Origin: Ehretia macrophylla
Taxonomy: Eukaryota > Streptophyta > Magnoliopsida > Boraginales > Ehretiaceae
Reading direction: 5' to 3'
NCBI GenBank assembly: GCA_037974665.1
Contig: CM075765.1
Location: 59,918,247-59,982,246 of the forward strand
DNA: 64,000 nt
Part shown: positions 22,126-34,975 of the stretch, in pieces
How positions within the stretch are numbered: the first letter of the stretch is position 1
Layout of the letters: the number at the start of each line of letters is the position of its first letter
Translations under genes and position numbers: made by a program
The notes under the pieces: generated by a model
What the model saw: only the letters and a program-made list of their open reading frames with translations
The model's database searches: none
Told to the model about the DNA's origin: nothing

Positions 22126-24595
22126 TGTCACGCCCCGACCCAACCCCCAAGCTAAAGGTTAAGTCCGGACCCGACACACGGACAGAGTCTCCTCTGTACC
22201 GTGGACATTCTAAAAACCTGTAAACACTTAAACAAGGTCCCAACAATACAATACAAGCTTTTCTCAATTAAACAACAAAGCTATAAGGCCATCCGAGCCT
22301 TATAGTACACAATAACTCCAAAATACACAAGCATGCGAGAACTTGTTGTCAGCATAGTCTTATAATCCTGACATTCTAGGAAATCAATAAAACAACTTAA
22401 AGGATAAAGCATTCTACATTAACCATCCACTCCCAAGCATGCAAGGAAATAAGGCAAGAATAAAAGTTATTACAGTTCATAGACTTTCAAAGCTACAACC
22501 CAACCAACTAATCTTCGACTTATACAACAAGCATATACATAGCCCTTGGGCTACAAAATAGTACATAAAGTAATCAGATGAGTCTTCCACATAGCAGCAA
22601 AATCATTAACCACCTCAAGTTATCAGACACAGCAACTAAGGTAAAGGCTCGATCTGAACTTCTTCTTCCTCAACTAAATCAACAAGCTGGGGATCACCCT
22701 CAGCGTCTCCTGAAACAGATATCGAGGTATGAGCAACCACTGTTGCCCAGTGAGGGATATAGTCCCGGGGCGTGCAATGCAACAGATAATACAATTACAC
22801 AACAATAACACTTTAACAATTTAAGAAACAATGATAACTTAAATAACCACACAATTAAAAGGATACATTTCAACAATCCCCTATACACCAATCTTCACTG
22901 GTCTTCAATCACGATCCACGAACCACGAGCACGATCACGATAAGCCGGCATAACCCCAATCACTCCAGTGGGTGTACTCCGGATGTACCCCGAATCCTAC
23001 GACCCAACATCCCCTGGCAATCTCCGGACCAGGCGAATGAGGGAATAGGGTACGGAGCCCTCTGCCGCCCAGCCGATATTCAACACATCCGCCCCTGACA
23101 CTATGGTTGCGCAACCACTATGCAATGCACTTAACGATGGCAAGTTAATAGCAATAATATAAGCATTAACACATATAAGGATCAACAAAGTAGGTTGACC
23201 TCGTTGCAATTAGGATAGAAGCAAATATAGAAGCTAATAAGCAGTTTACAAATGAACTTATACCAAATAAGCATAGAATCATTCCAAAAGCTCCAAATCA
23301 ATTTAAAATCACATATAAACACTCAAGAAGTCCTGACATGGGTTTAGAAGTGTGAGACAACTTAAATTGCACCTAAACCCCTTTGTTTTTCGAACTATTT
23401 CTCTTCTAAACCAAAGTTAATGATTTCATTTTCAAAGGAAACTCTCCCAACCTTCTAACTAACCCCCAAGGTACCCTCTCAACCCTCTAACTCATTCAAA
23501 TGCACGCGTTTACCCCGAAAGCCCCAATTTCCCTCTTTTGGCTTTAAACTATACCTACATTGTCCGGGCTTCAAACAAGGGATATCAAGGCATCTATAGC
23601 ACCTAGGTAGCCTAAGGATATTAGAATTGAAGCCCGAATCCACCCGGATTCGCATTAACCCCGAAAGCCCCAACTTAAAGTCGGCTATTTTCCATTTTTA
23701 GGCAATTTAAGGGCAATGCAAGTGTACGGGGCTATTTGATTATCTTCACTAGTACCTAAGGCATCAATTAGAAGCATTAATTCAAGCCAATTCGAGCAAT
23801 TACACAAAACCCTAGAAAAAAACGTCACTATTCACCCTAAAAATCAAACTAACGATTCTAACCGTTTAAATTGCGAAACGACGGTTCAAAAGTGTTCTCT
23901 AGCATTCATATAGATAGTATATTAGCATAGATAACAATTACAATGGCATATAATCATATTTTCAACAAATCAATAAATGAGCAACTATTTAAAAATGCAA
24001 AAACAAGTCGTGAAATGCCTCACCACTACGCGTAGGAGCACCTACGACCCTTGCAAATACCCTACACTAGTTGCTCAAGGCTTGGCTTGGCTTGAATTGA
24101 AGAGTTGAAGATGAAAAAAATTCTCCCAAGGCAAGGAGGGGCTGTCGGGTTTGGGCTGCTGTTTTCAGCTTTCTATTTTTTTTTTTTTTTTGCATTTTAT
24201 GAGTTTAGGTGATATATAAAAGGGTTAAGTTATGGTGGGGTCAATTGGGTGCTTAATTGATCTAATAAAATGTGCGTAGTAAGCTTTAAAACGAGCTTAG
24301 ATGTAAAAATATATGCTAGCTAATTAATTACCTAAGTTAGTTACGTAACACTATTCATTCAACTACTAAAGTCATTTTCTAAACGATCCTTCCTAACGCC
24401 TTAAGCTCAAATGCACATTTTTCCCACTACTTTTACAATTAATATGATTTAATAAAAATGCTAATTAACTAATAGAAAGCAGTTTAAAAATGGAGTGAAT
24501 AGTAACCCAAGAAGGCAGTCAATAATGCACAGAAGGAAATGCGCAAACAAAGATGCAACAGTAATTAAATGGATGGCTAAAGCTCGGGCGTCACA
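22126..24595 (-). repeat. S1: solo LTR of the N1 family
   Basis: A 2470-bp single LTR in reverse orientation, matching the N1 LTR over its whole length with clearly more differences than N1's own pair. It is bounded by TGTCACGCC and GGCGTCACA and by the 5-bp duplication acata at 22121-22125 and 24596-24600. It sits in the E2 leader. The intact duplication with no interior indicates LTR-LTR recombination after insertion. It carries a poly-T run near 24176. Confidence 0.92.
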
Positions 24596-24600
24596 ACATA

Positions 24601-24792
24601 AGTTTCAATCACATAAGCAAATTGATCACATAATCACATAAGCACTTAAATCACATAATCACTTAATCACTTAATCATACCAATACATATTTCACTTTTC
24701 TTTCTTTTCGTACATATTTCATGCTAAGGCCTTTACCCACATTCCGAGAATACCCCGGCTAACAACTAACATGCGCTTTGATACCACTTAAA
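24601..24792 (-). other. E2 5' leader and primer site
   Basis: Leader remnant of E2 with the conserved hairpin at 24744-24758 and primer site at 24775-24786, in which the initiator-Met match carries one change (TGGTATCAAAGC). Six bases separate the primer site from the LTR. Confidence 0.85.
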
Positions 24793-27216
24793 TGTCACAC
24801 CCCAACTCGACCCCACCTACAATCAATCAGGACGCAACGGAATTTCGGCAGCATAACGACAGTAAATAGATTTCCGAGGTTTTAAACCAACCTCATTAAT
24901 AACATTAAACATCCAATTCTATAACCATACAAACAACAACTCCTCAATAGCATAACAACACATAACATAACCGTAATATACAATAATCAGTCTTCGTTAT
25001 CTGCCTCCGTTCCAACATAACATACAATACCTCAACCTTATCATACATTTCAAAAATAAGTTGAGACACATCTAACAACTTAACCATAGACAAAAGGAAG
25101 CCATTAAGTTAACATCATTTGGATCATCATCTTTTCAACATCTATTACAATAAGAACCATAAAGCATATAAAAGTCTACTAAGCTAATGTACATGACATT
25201 AAACAACATAGAATCATGGCTAAGACTCAGGAACATATGACTCGTCCACGTAAGGCACATTTTCCTCCTCAGGAGGCACGTACCCTTAATCCGGCTCTGC
25301 AACACCTGTAAGCATGCAATAATAGAGAGTGGGCTTATATACATAAGCCCAGTGAGGATTCGATAGATCTCGAGCAAGGTCTACTAAACTCCTTGGAATA
25401 ATCCTTTGAGTCAGTAAACACACAATAACACAAATAATACTATCATCACATAGCTATATAACCAATCAATAAAGGATACTCTATTTGGTGTAGCTCCAAA
25501 AGCCATCACGATCTCAACCGTTCTTCTTATAACTCCCCATTACTCACACACCCGAGGTACCTCACAAGCCCCTCCCTCCATGACACCTCCGTCATGCGAG
25601 CTGGGGGTAGCCTATGGCAGTCAAGCCGTTATCAACCTGAGAACCCAACGCTGCCCGAGAGGTGGCACACACATACCAAGACTCCATAATCATCATCAAT
25701 CATCAATCAATCATCAATCAATCAATCAATTGGGAGATCAGCAACGAAAGTGCCCGATTCCCGAACTCAATAATAATCAATCAATAACATCAATATAACA
25801 TCAAGATTTAATTAAACAACAAACAACGAAGTTAGATGACAAAGTAGGCCATCTAAACGGACATGCATAATATACACAATTAAACCCTAAATTACTCATC
25901 AACAACTCACCATTCAACACTCAAACACCACCCAACCATCTAAAGGCATCGTTCAAGAAATTAAAGAATGACAATCTAAACATCTAAAATTCATAACTTA
26001 CAATCAGCTAATCCAAACATTGCCAAATCAGTTTCTATCACTCACCCATTCAACCTACTACATTAGCCCTCTCATAAATCCACCACAACACCTCCAAATC
26101 ATGCCGGATAACCCTAAAACCCTAGGATGTCTTGGCTGGATTTTTTGGATTTTCCCACGAGCAATGTAATCAAAAATTCGGCATTACAACAGCACTAACA
26201 CGTAATTATCAAGTATTTAGAAATCGACGACAATCGATTTCGATCAACACAACTCATTTAATTCAACTTTGAACATTTTAATCAAAATTAAATACCCGGA
26301 AAATAAAAATTATGCTACATCTGACAGAAATTCGTAGTATTGCATCAAAATGATCCCTAGCATGCAAGAAGCAATAATCTATCATCAGATTTCAATTATA
26401 ACTGTTAAATTTTCATTTATGAGCAAAAGTATAAAAATGACATTTTGAGATCTAGAATTTTTCTCTCACCTTTGATGCGATATAAGCCTAGGAATGCGTG
26501 AAGTACATGCCCAACAAGCAGAATCCAAGTCAGTGCGAAGTTCTACGGACAAAAACCAAGTTTTTCTTTGAAAAATTGGATTGAAAAGCTTTGAAATCTC
26601 TTTTCTTTTTCTCTCCTCCTTCTCTCGGCAATGTGTGTGTTTGTGATGGTGTTTTTGTGTTGTGTGAGTGTGTGTAGGTGATATAACTTATTTGGTCAAC
26701 AATTAAATAAAGTCAAAGTTAATTTAAATTGGTATTTTTGTGTTTTAATGACTTTAATTGCATTTTATTGCTCACCAAGGCTCAAAATAATTATGCAACC
26801 CCCACGATATCTCAAGTGGATTATTTTTAGGTGACAAGAAGTTTTACAACCAAACAATTTCACCCGAGTCGGCTTAAAACTCGATTTTTGCAAAAGTCAG
26901 TGTAAAAATCCTAATAATTTCTTAACTCGATTTTAAAACTGTTTTCATAAAACACAGGTCTATTAAAGTGCGTGGACTAGGTCTAGAAGGGTTAAAAAGA
27001 CCAGTTTCAAAATTTTAGCGGACGTGTTTCGAAAACACTATTCACTAAAAATCGACGATAAAATTTCTGACTCCGTTTTTGATGAAAATTTCATGAATGC
27101 ACATTTAGCACGTATTAGAAGTATTGACATCAAAATTATAACTTTCTAGGTCCTATAGCACATAAACAGATCATATGCACGCAAAACGAGATAAGCAGGA
27201 AAAGTGGGGTTTCACA
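24793..27216 (-). repeat. 5' LTR of E2
   Basis: 2424 bp, TGTCACACC to GGGGTTTCACA. It matches 1-1547 closely, including the (ATCA)n stretch near 25690, and E1 LTRs somewhat less. It is followed at 27217 by E3 LTR sequence, which gives the insertion point. Confidence 0.92.
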
Positions 27217-28892
27217 GTGTAGCTCAAAACGCCATCATGATCTCAACCATTCTTCTTATAACTCTCCATTACTCACGCACCCAAGGTACCTCACTAGCCT
27301 CGCCCTCCATGACACCTCCGTCATGCGAGCTGGAGGTAGTCTCTGGTAGTCATGCCATTATCAATCCGAGAGCCCAATGCTGCCTGAGATGTGGCACACA
27401 CATACCATCAATAATCATCAATAATCATCAATAATCATCTTTACATCAATATAACATCAATAATCAATTAGATAACAAATAACAAAGTTAGATGACAAAG
27501 TAGGCTATCCAACCGGACATGCATTAAATACACAATTAAACCCTAGTTTACCCATCAACAACTCACCATTCAATCACTCAAACACCACCCAATCATCTAA
27601 AGACATATTTTAAGAATTTAAAGAAAGACACCCTAAACTCCAAAAATTCATAACTTATATTCTACTAACCCAAACATTGCCAAATCAGTTTCTATCACTC
27701 ACCCATTCAACCTACTACATTAGCCCTCTCGGAAATCCACCATAACACCTCCAAATCATGCCTGATAACCCTAAAACCCTAGGATGTCTTGGATGAATTT
27801 TCTAGACTTTCCCACGAGCAATGTAATCGATAATTCGGCATTACAACAGCGCTAACACGTAATTATCAAGTATTTAAAAATCGACGGCAATCGATTTCGA
27901 TCATCACAACTCAATTAATTCAACATTAAATAATTTAATCAAAATTTAATACCCGAAAAATAAAAATTATGCTATATCCGACAGAAACTCGTAGTATTAC
28001 CACTAAACGATCCCTAGCATACAAGGAGCAATAATCTAACATCAGATTACAATTCTAACAGTTCAATCTTTATTTATAAGCAAAAATGCAAAACACAACT
28101 TTTGAGATCTAGAATCTTTCTCTTACCTTTGATGCAATATAAGCCAAGGAATGCGTGCAATGAGTGCCCCACAAGCAGAATCCAACTCGGCACGAAGTTC
28201 TACGGACAAAAACTAGGTTTTTCTTTGAAATTTTGCTTTGAAAACTTGAAAACTCCTTGGCTTATTCTCCCATGAAAATCTCGGCCATGTGTATGAAAAT
28301 GAGTATGTTTTTGTGCTTTGGCAATGTGTGTTGATGATATATGCATGAAAGTCAAGATTTTAAATGAAAGTCAAAGTAGAAACTTTAGTGTTTTTAGTGT
28401 TTTCTTGACTTTAAATGCATTTTATTGATCACCAAGGTTCAAAAAAATTATTCAACACTCAAGATGGTTCAAGTAGGTTATTTTTAGGTGACAAGAAGTT
28501 TTACAATCAAACAATTCTACCCGAGTCGGCTTATAACTCGATTTTTGCAAAAGTCGGTGTAAAAACCCTAATAAATTCCTAGGCCGGTTTTAAAACCGTT
28601 TTCATCAAACACAGGTCTATTAAAGTCCGTGGTCTAGGTCTCGAAGGGTTAAAAAGACTAGTTTCAAGATTTTAGCGGACATGTTTCGAAAATACTATTC
28701 ACTAAAAATTGACGATAAAATTTCTGACTCCGTTTTTTATGAAAATTTCATGAATGCACATTTAGCATGTTCTAGGAGTATTGATACCAAAATTACCACA
28801 TTCTAAGTCATATAGCACATAAATAGGTCAAATGCACGCAAAAAGAGATAAAACACGTAAATCGAGTTAAAGCAAAAAAGTGGGGTTTCACA
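27217..28892 (-). repeat. 3' LTR of E3, right part
   Basis: Matches 31707-33459 of the E3 5' LTR, lacking about 70 bp near 27400 that the other copy has. It begins mid-LTR at the E2 insertion and ends GGGGTTTCACA next to the polypurine tract. Confidence 0.9.
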
Positions 28893-28928
28893 TTCTCCCC
28901 TCCTTAAAGAAATTGCGTCCTCGCAATT
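28893..28928 (-). promoter_or_regulatory. E3 polypurine tract and inverted repeat
   Basis: Purine run on the minus strand at 28893-28910 (18 nt), then the perfect 7-bp inverted repeat AATTGCGTCCTCGCAATT at 28911-28928. Relative to E1, one base changed on each arm: T-A became G-C, preserving the pair while changing both encoded residues (NFEDEI to NCEDAI). Confidence 0.85.
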
Positions 28929-28959
28929 CTGCATCGATCTATAGAAAAGCTGAGGTGTT

Positions 28960-29400
28960 GGCTCAAACATATGGATTGAAAGCCCGAAAACCAAATTCCG
29001 AATACCATTTGAGAACACCAAGCAAAACACTGATCAAGGTCGTCGACAAGAATCCCCAGTTAAGAAGCCTAAATAAGAATGGCGATTAAGAACACCGACT
29101 AAGACTTTCGAGTAAGAATTCCAAGTAAATTAAAGAAGAAGAACGCCCAACATAGATCCCGTAATAAAGCACTAATCAAGAATACCAACTAAGACTTCGA
29201 ACAAGATCACCATTGGAGAATACCGAATAAGAACCCCGAAATAAGAACTCGGAATAACACCATATAAGAATTCCACATAAGAATACCGATAGAAAATACC
29301 AAAGAAGAATTCCAATGAGATATACCGAACATGAATCTTTATGTAGAACTCCCGAGGAAGAATACCGAAGAAAATACCAACGGCTGATTATGAAACACTG
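28960..29400 (-). repeat. Degenerate GGTATTCT-type array replacing pol in E3
   Basis: On the plus strand, agaataccg/aagaattcc-like units recur every 10-20 bases; on the minus strand these read as GGTATTCT, GGAATTCT and GGTATTTT. The array starts where protease similarity stops and ends near the polypurine module. The same kind of array is in N1 (about 16960-17330) and N2 (about 51900-52165), always in element sense orientation and always just upstream of the polypurine module. No protein or RNA class is recognised in it. Confidence 0.75.
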
Positions 29401-30484
29401 AGCTAATATTGTGCATGTGCTAACTTCAATCATATAAGGTAAATTTTCTATTGGCATACTAGCACGTTGCACTCAAGTAGACATGATAAAAGAATATGTA
29501 GCACTGGAATCATTCAATACCTTAACTAATTGATTGAGAATAAGAAATTACCTTTCTCTACTACTGTTGAGATACACTGCCTGCAGGTCTACCCTGGTAA
29601 CCTTGGGTTACTGACTGACCCTTAGAGCTCGAATACCGAGGACAATTCCTCGCTCTGTGCTGATTGCTACCGCAACCCAAACATGTTCCTGCTTTATTCC
29701 GACAGTTAGACTCGAGATGGCCTTTTTGGCGGCAAAAAGTACAATGTATGACTTGATCCGCAGCATGATTCCCAGAAGAATTTGGAACCAATAAGGTAAC
29801 TGAATCATCTTGTTGAGCTCTCACTATAGTAGACGTTTCCTGGGCATCCCTGACTGTAGTCAAACCCCGATCATTTTGCCATTTATGACAGTCTTCTTTC
29901 ATGTGCTGATCACTGCCACAACTTAGAAATCTCCCCAATTTCTTCCAATATCCGGTCTCAACATGACCCCTCTTGGTACATAAATCACAAGATGAAATAC
30001 GAATAGCAACACTGTTACCCACGAAACCTTGAACTGGCGGAACTGTTAAACTGCTCCGTTGTATCGTCAAGTCTACTGGCCTATTTTGCCTCTGGAGCTG
30101 ACTCTGCCGACTTTGAGGATGAAAATATCTTTGCTGGTCCTGAAGCTGAGAAAGTCTTCTACTCGATTGACTCGGCCCTGCCCCTAACTCATTCTTTCCT
30201 TTCTCAACTCTTGTTGCAGTAGTAAGGGCTTCACCGTATGTGTAAAACTGAAAAGAAGTCAAGCTATCTCGAACCTCCGGTCTCAACCCTCGAATGAATC
30301 TATTAATCCTCTTTTCAATAGTTTGCACCATACCCGGAGCATAATGTGACAGATTATGAAATCGGGCCTCATACTGCGTAACAGACAGGCTACCCTGTTT
30401 CAAAGACATGAATTCATTCCTATGGAGTCTTCCTCTGATTCCAAGAGCTCTGACAGTCATCCTTACTTCACCCAAAAGAGTCAC
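29401..30484 (-). pseudogene. gag: E3 gag (two pairs of zinc knuckles) and partial protease
   Basis: A 307-codon open stretch at 29561-30484 shows the C-terminal half of a capsid-type domain, a Gln/Ser/Arg-rich linker, and four zinc-knuckle blocks in two pairs. The second pair is intact (CTFCRQKGHLESNC and CLGCGSNQHRARNC); the first pair has lost one ligand in each (final Cys to Tyr, first Cys to Phe). E1 has only one pair with the second knuckle broken. The N-terminal half of gag is missing, apparently deleted into the leader near 30485. Downstream, 29401-29560 still aligns with E1 protease up to about the active-site region but is not open. The product, if made, could bind RNA but not assemble as a full Gag; that is inference. 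Confidence 0.8.
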
Positions 30485-31018
30485 CCGCAGTTATAACATA
30501 TATACAATTATATCACATGAAGACAAGTACAACATAGAACATAATTAACATATAAAACAACATTGTCATATAACACACAATTCAACACATAAGAAGCCAA
30601 TATCACGCAAACAAGTTATATCACATAATAAGTTATAAACAATTAAAGTCCCGTAAGCAACAAACTACCCATAGGTCAAATTGATTATGTAACTCACATT
30701 AATCACTCAAAGTTCCTTGCGCACCTAAAGCACGTTGTTTCACATAAGGAGGATATAAACAATTAAAACCATATAAACAACTAAGTTCACACATGACACT
30801 TCAATCACATAAAACAAATTTGTCACATAATGCACATTAATCACATAATGCATATTGATCACATAAAAAGTTAGACACGTAAGTAAATTAATCACATAAA
30901 CATATTAACATATGTTTAACTTTTCGTTCAATTAGTACATACTTGCATGCTTAGGCCACTACCCATATTCCGAGGATACCCCGGCTGACAGCTAACATGC
31001 GCTCTGATACCACTTAAA
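30485..31018 (-). other. E3 5' leader and primer site
   Basis: Leader with many copies of cacataa-like words, the conserved hairpin at 30970-30984 (6-bp stem with one G-U) and an exact initiator-Met primer site TGGTATCAGAGC on the minus strand at 31001-31012, six bases from the LTR. Confidence 0.85.
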
Positions 31019-33459
31019 TGTCACGCCCCAACTTGACCCCTCCTACAATTAGTCAGGACTCAACGGAATTTCGGCAGTATAACGACAATAAATAGGATAC
31101 CGAGGCTCTAAACCAACCTCATTAAAACATCACACATCAACTTCATAAACCATACAACAAACAACTCCTCAATAAAATACAACATACATCATAACCATAT
31201 TATACAATAATCATTCCTCGTCATACGCCTCCGTTCCAACATAATACTTAAACCTTAATATACATCGCAAAATATGTTGATACCAACCTATCAACTTAAA
31301 CATAGACAAAAGAAAGGCTACCAAGACAACATCAACTAATTCATTATCTTTTCAACATCTTTTGCATTATAAACTACAAGGCATATAAAAGTCTACTAAG
31401 TTAATGTACAAGATAGTAAGACAGTACTACATCAAGGATAAGACTCCGACACATAGGACTCATCCACGTAAGGCACATTTTCCTCTTCAGGAGGCACGTA
31501 CCCGTAATCCTGTGAAAGTACACCTGTATGCATGCAATAATAGAAAGTGAGCTTATATAAAATAAGCCTAGTGAGGATCCGATAGATCTTGAGCAAGGTC
31601 TACTAAACTCATTGGAATAATCATTTGAGTCTGTAAACACACAATAACATCAATAATACTATCATCACATAACTATATAACCATTCAATAAAGGATACTC
31701 TAGTTGGTGTAGCTCAAAACGCCATCATGATCTCAACCATTCTTCTTGTAACTCCCCATTACTCACGCACCTGAGGTACCTCACTAGCCTTGCCTTCCAT
31801 GACACCTCTATCATGCGAGCTGGAAGTAGTCTCTGGTAGTCATGTCGTTATCAACCCGACAACCCGATGCTGCCCGAGAGGTGGCACACACATACCAAGA
31901 CTCAGCAATAATAATAAACATCATTCACAATACAGGAGGACAATCTAGAAGAATTTCCTGTCTCCCGGTTCAACAATAATCATCAATAATCATCAATAAT
32001 CATCTTTACATCAATATAACATCAATAATCAATTAGATAACAAATAACTAAGTTAGATGACAAAGTAGGCCATCCAACCGGACATGCATTAAATACACAA
32101 TTAAACCCTAGTTTATCCATCAACAACTCACCATTCAATCATTCAAACACCACCCAATCATCTAAAGACATAGTTTAAGAATTTAAAAAAAGACACCCTA
32201 AACTTAAAAAATTCATAAGTTACATTCTACTAACCCAAACATTGCCAAATCAGTTTTTGTCACTCACCCATTCAACCTACTATATTAGCCCTCCCGGAAA
32301 ACCACCATAACACCTCCAAATCATGCCCGATAACCCTAAAACCCTAGGATGTCTTGGCTGAATTTTCTGGACTTTCCCACCAGCAATGTAATCGAAAATT
32401 CGGCATTACAACAGCGCTAACAGGTAATTATCAAGTATTTAAAAATTGGCGGCAATCGATTTCAATCATCACAACTCAATTAATTCAATATTAAACAATT
32501 TAATCAAAATTTAATACCCGAAAAATAAAAATTATGCTACATCCGACAAAAACTCGTAGTATTACCACTAAACGATCCCTAGCATGCAAGGAGCAATAAT
32601 CTAACATCAGATCACAATTCTAATGGTTCAATCTTCATTTATACGCAAAAATGCAAAAGACAAGTTTTGAGATCTAGAATTTTTCTCTCACCTTTGATGT
32701 GATATAAGCCTAGGAATACGTGCAATGTGTGCCCAACAAGCAGAATCCAAGTCGGCACGAAGTTCTACGGAGAAAAACTAGGTTTTTCTTTGAAATTTTA
32801 CTTTGAAAACCTTGAAAACTCCTTGGCTTATTCTCCCATGAAAATCTCGGCCATGTGTGTGAAAATGAGTGTGTTTTTGTGCTTTGGCAATGTTTGTTGA
32901 TGATATATGCATGAAAGTCAAGATTTTAAATGAAAGTCAAAGTTGAAACTTTAGTGTTTTTAGTGTTTTCTTGACTTTAAATGCATTTTATTGATCACCA
33001 AGGTTCAAAACAATTATTCAACACTCAAGATAGTTCAAGTAGGTTATTTTTAGGTGACAAGAAGTTTTACAATCAAACAATTCTACCCGAGTCGGCTTAT
33101 AACTCGATTTTTGCAAAAGTCGGTGTAAAAACCCTAATAAATTCCTAAGCCGATTTTAAAAACCGTTTTCATCAAACACAGGTCTATTAAAGTCCGTGGT
33201 CTAGGTATAGAAGGGTTAGAAAGACCAGTTTCAAAATTTTAGTGGACGTGTTTCGAAAATACTATTCTCTAAAAATTGATGATAAAATTTCTGACTCCGT
33301 TTTTTATGAAAATTTCATGAATGCACATTTAGCATGTTCTAGGAGTATTGATACCAAAATTACCACATTCTACATCATATAGCACATAAACAGGTCAAAT
33401 GCATGCAAAACAAGATAAAACACGTAAATCGAGTTAAAGCAGAAAAGTGGGGTTTCACA
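31019..33459 (-). repeat. 5' LTR of E3
   Basis: 2441 bp, TGTCACGCC to GGGGTTTCACA. It differs from E1/E2 LTRs throughout but aligns over its full length. It meets mitochondrial-type DNA at 33460 without a transition zone. Confidence 0.9.
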
Positions 33460-34975
33460 GGATCCGGATCCCCCAAGAAATGTTTTTATTCCTACTCTGG
33501 GGGTTGTTGTAGATCACTAGGAGAGATAAAAATGTATTAGATGTTAGCTCTTCTTGCCTAGTAGCAGTAGCGCTAGGCTGTCTTATCTTTGTAGTTGGGA
33601 TAGCTAGATGGCTCAAGGGGTCTTTCATTAGGAATTCTTAAACTGTGGGCTCCATCTCCATAAGTTCTTGCTGAGGACTTGTCAGAACAGCCCTTCCCTT
33701 CCTTTCTTTCACCAAGGGAGCCCTTTTTCGCTTACGCGCCTCTACAAGAGCCAATATTTCATCTAGGCCGATTTCACCCGGGCTTGGGATCCCTTTATAA
33801 AAGGATTCTACAAAGAGTAGCCTTAGGAGGGGAGTTCCGACAGCTTTTCCAGTCGAGAAAAAGAAGAAAATCACTGATAAAAAGAAGAATAATAAAGTCT
33901 ACTTTGCACCTTCGTGCTCAACATGTTCTAATCCCGCTCCATCAATAGACCGGCCAAAGAGAGCGACTGGTAGGGAAAACAATTGGATATAGAGTGGAAG
34001 GCAGAACGAATCCAAAGGCTAATCTGACACTCTGATAAAACTAGGAGAGAGACGAAGTAGTTCTAGCCTGAGTCTAAAACTCTGGTATGTAAGGGAGAAG
34101 TGAAACTCCTCCTGAAACTGTATTAATGGTAGAAGAAACTGCAACTTCCATTACAAATTCAGGGGATTAGAAAAGTAAAAGCCCAGACCTATAAAAGACA
34201 TAGTCTATATATACAACTTCGTCAAGCCCCAGCCCTACTGGAGGAACTACAACTTGTGATACAATGCCACTAGTAATAGACTTAGACTGTGACTCATACA
34301 ATGGGTCTCGCCGGACAAAGACTTCTACATGTTTTCTTTTGCCCTTCTTTTCCTATATGCATGGCTTGGAACTAGATGTAATCCAACTTACACTTGATGA
34401 AGGAAACCCCTAAAGAATAGACTGGATGGACCCTATTTGCGCGCCTATGGACCAATGTAACCCAACCAGTAACTAGTACCCCCAATGGACCTCTCCTATG
34501 TAACTCCAACTGAAAAGGGAGATGGAATAGAAATAGAAAATTATGGGATTGCTTGCTCACTTGCTGACTTACTTCTTTTCCCAAAGAAAGAGAAAGCCTA
34601 CTCCGAATGGAGAAAATCATATTCTAGTATTTTCCTATAAGAAACTTCAAAAGAGGAGTGCTACATAACCATATGCTAAAGAGAAATCAATTTCTTATTT
34701 CTTTCTTCTAGCCTTCATTCTGAGCTTAGTAGCTAGAGGAAAAGTTCACAATCATAAATAAGCTCTACCAATTTGTCAGGAGGGTTTTACCCAGGGGTTT
34801 ATAATGCTGGAAGAAGACTGACAACGTTCATCTCCAATACAAAATTATTAGGCAACCCCAATTGTTGCACAATATAATTAAAAAGAGCAAAAAATGCTAG
34901 CCCTGATATAACAGAAAAACACCAAAGAATCTCTTGGCTAGTATTAATAATATTTCTGATAGTGTATTATTTTCA
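33460..34975. other. NUMT spacer, no gene recognised
   Basis: Begins with two overlapping-style GGATCC sites at the LTR junction. Open frames of up to 89 codons overlap each other on opposite strands and resemble no known mitochondrial gene. Plant mitochondrial intergenic DNA commonly looks like this. Confidence 0.5.

Larger units (their letters stand above)
1..27216 (-). mobile_element. E2: outer Ty3/Gypsy retrotransposon, broken by nested insertions
   Basis: This minus-strand LTR retrotransposon carries gag, protease and pol remnants, with its 3' LTR at the left window edge and its 5' LTR at 24793-27216. Removing E1, N1 and S1, each bounded by a 5-bp direct repeat, makes the interior collinear with E1. 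E2 is inserted in an LTR of E3: the five bases after its right end (gtgta, 27217-27221) match the uninterrupted E3 LTR at about 31707. Its left end is outside the window. It encodes nothing usable because of in-frame stops and small indels, so it is an old copy of the E1 family. Confidence 0.9.
27217..33459 (-). mobile_element. E3: gag-only, pol-less Gypsy-type element (visible part)
   Basis: Minus-strand element with remaining 3' LTR 27217-28892, a 2126-bp interior and 5' LTR 31019-33459. LTR ends, primer site, leader hairpin and polypurine module are those of the E1 family. The interior holds a gag remnant and the first part of protease, then a repeat array where pol is expected, so E3 could move only with outside enzymes. 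It is old: it hosts E2 and its gag is damaged. Its left end is outside the window, so its target duplication cannot be checked; the right flank begins ggatc. Confidence 0.88.

Noticed and set aside
33460-33475. Two GGATCC sites at the LTR-mitochondrial junction as a cloning artefact
   Set aside because: The junction coincides with a clean LTR terminus and no vector sequence is visible; a chance pair of sites is simpler.
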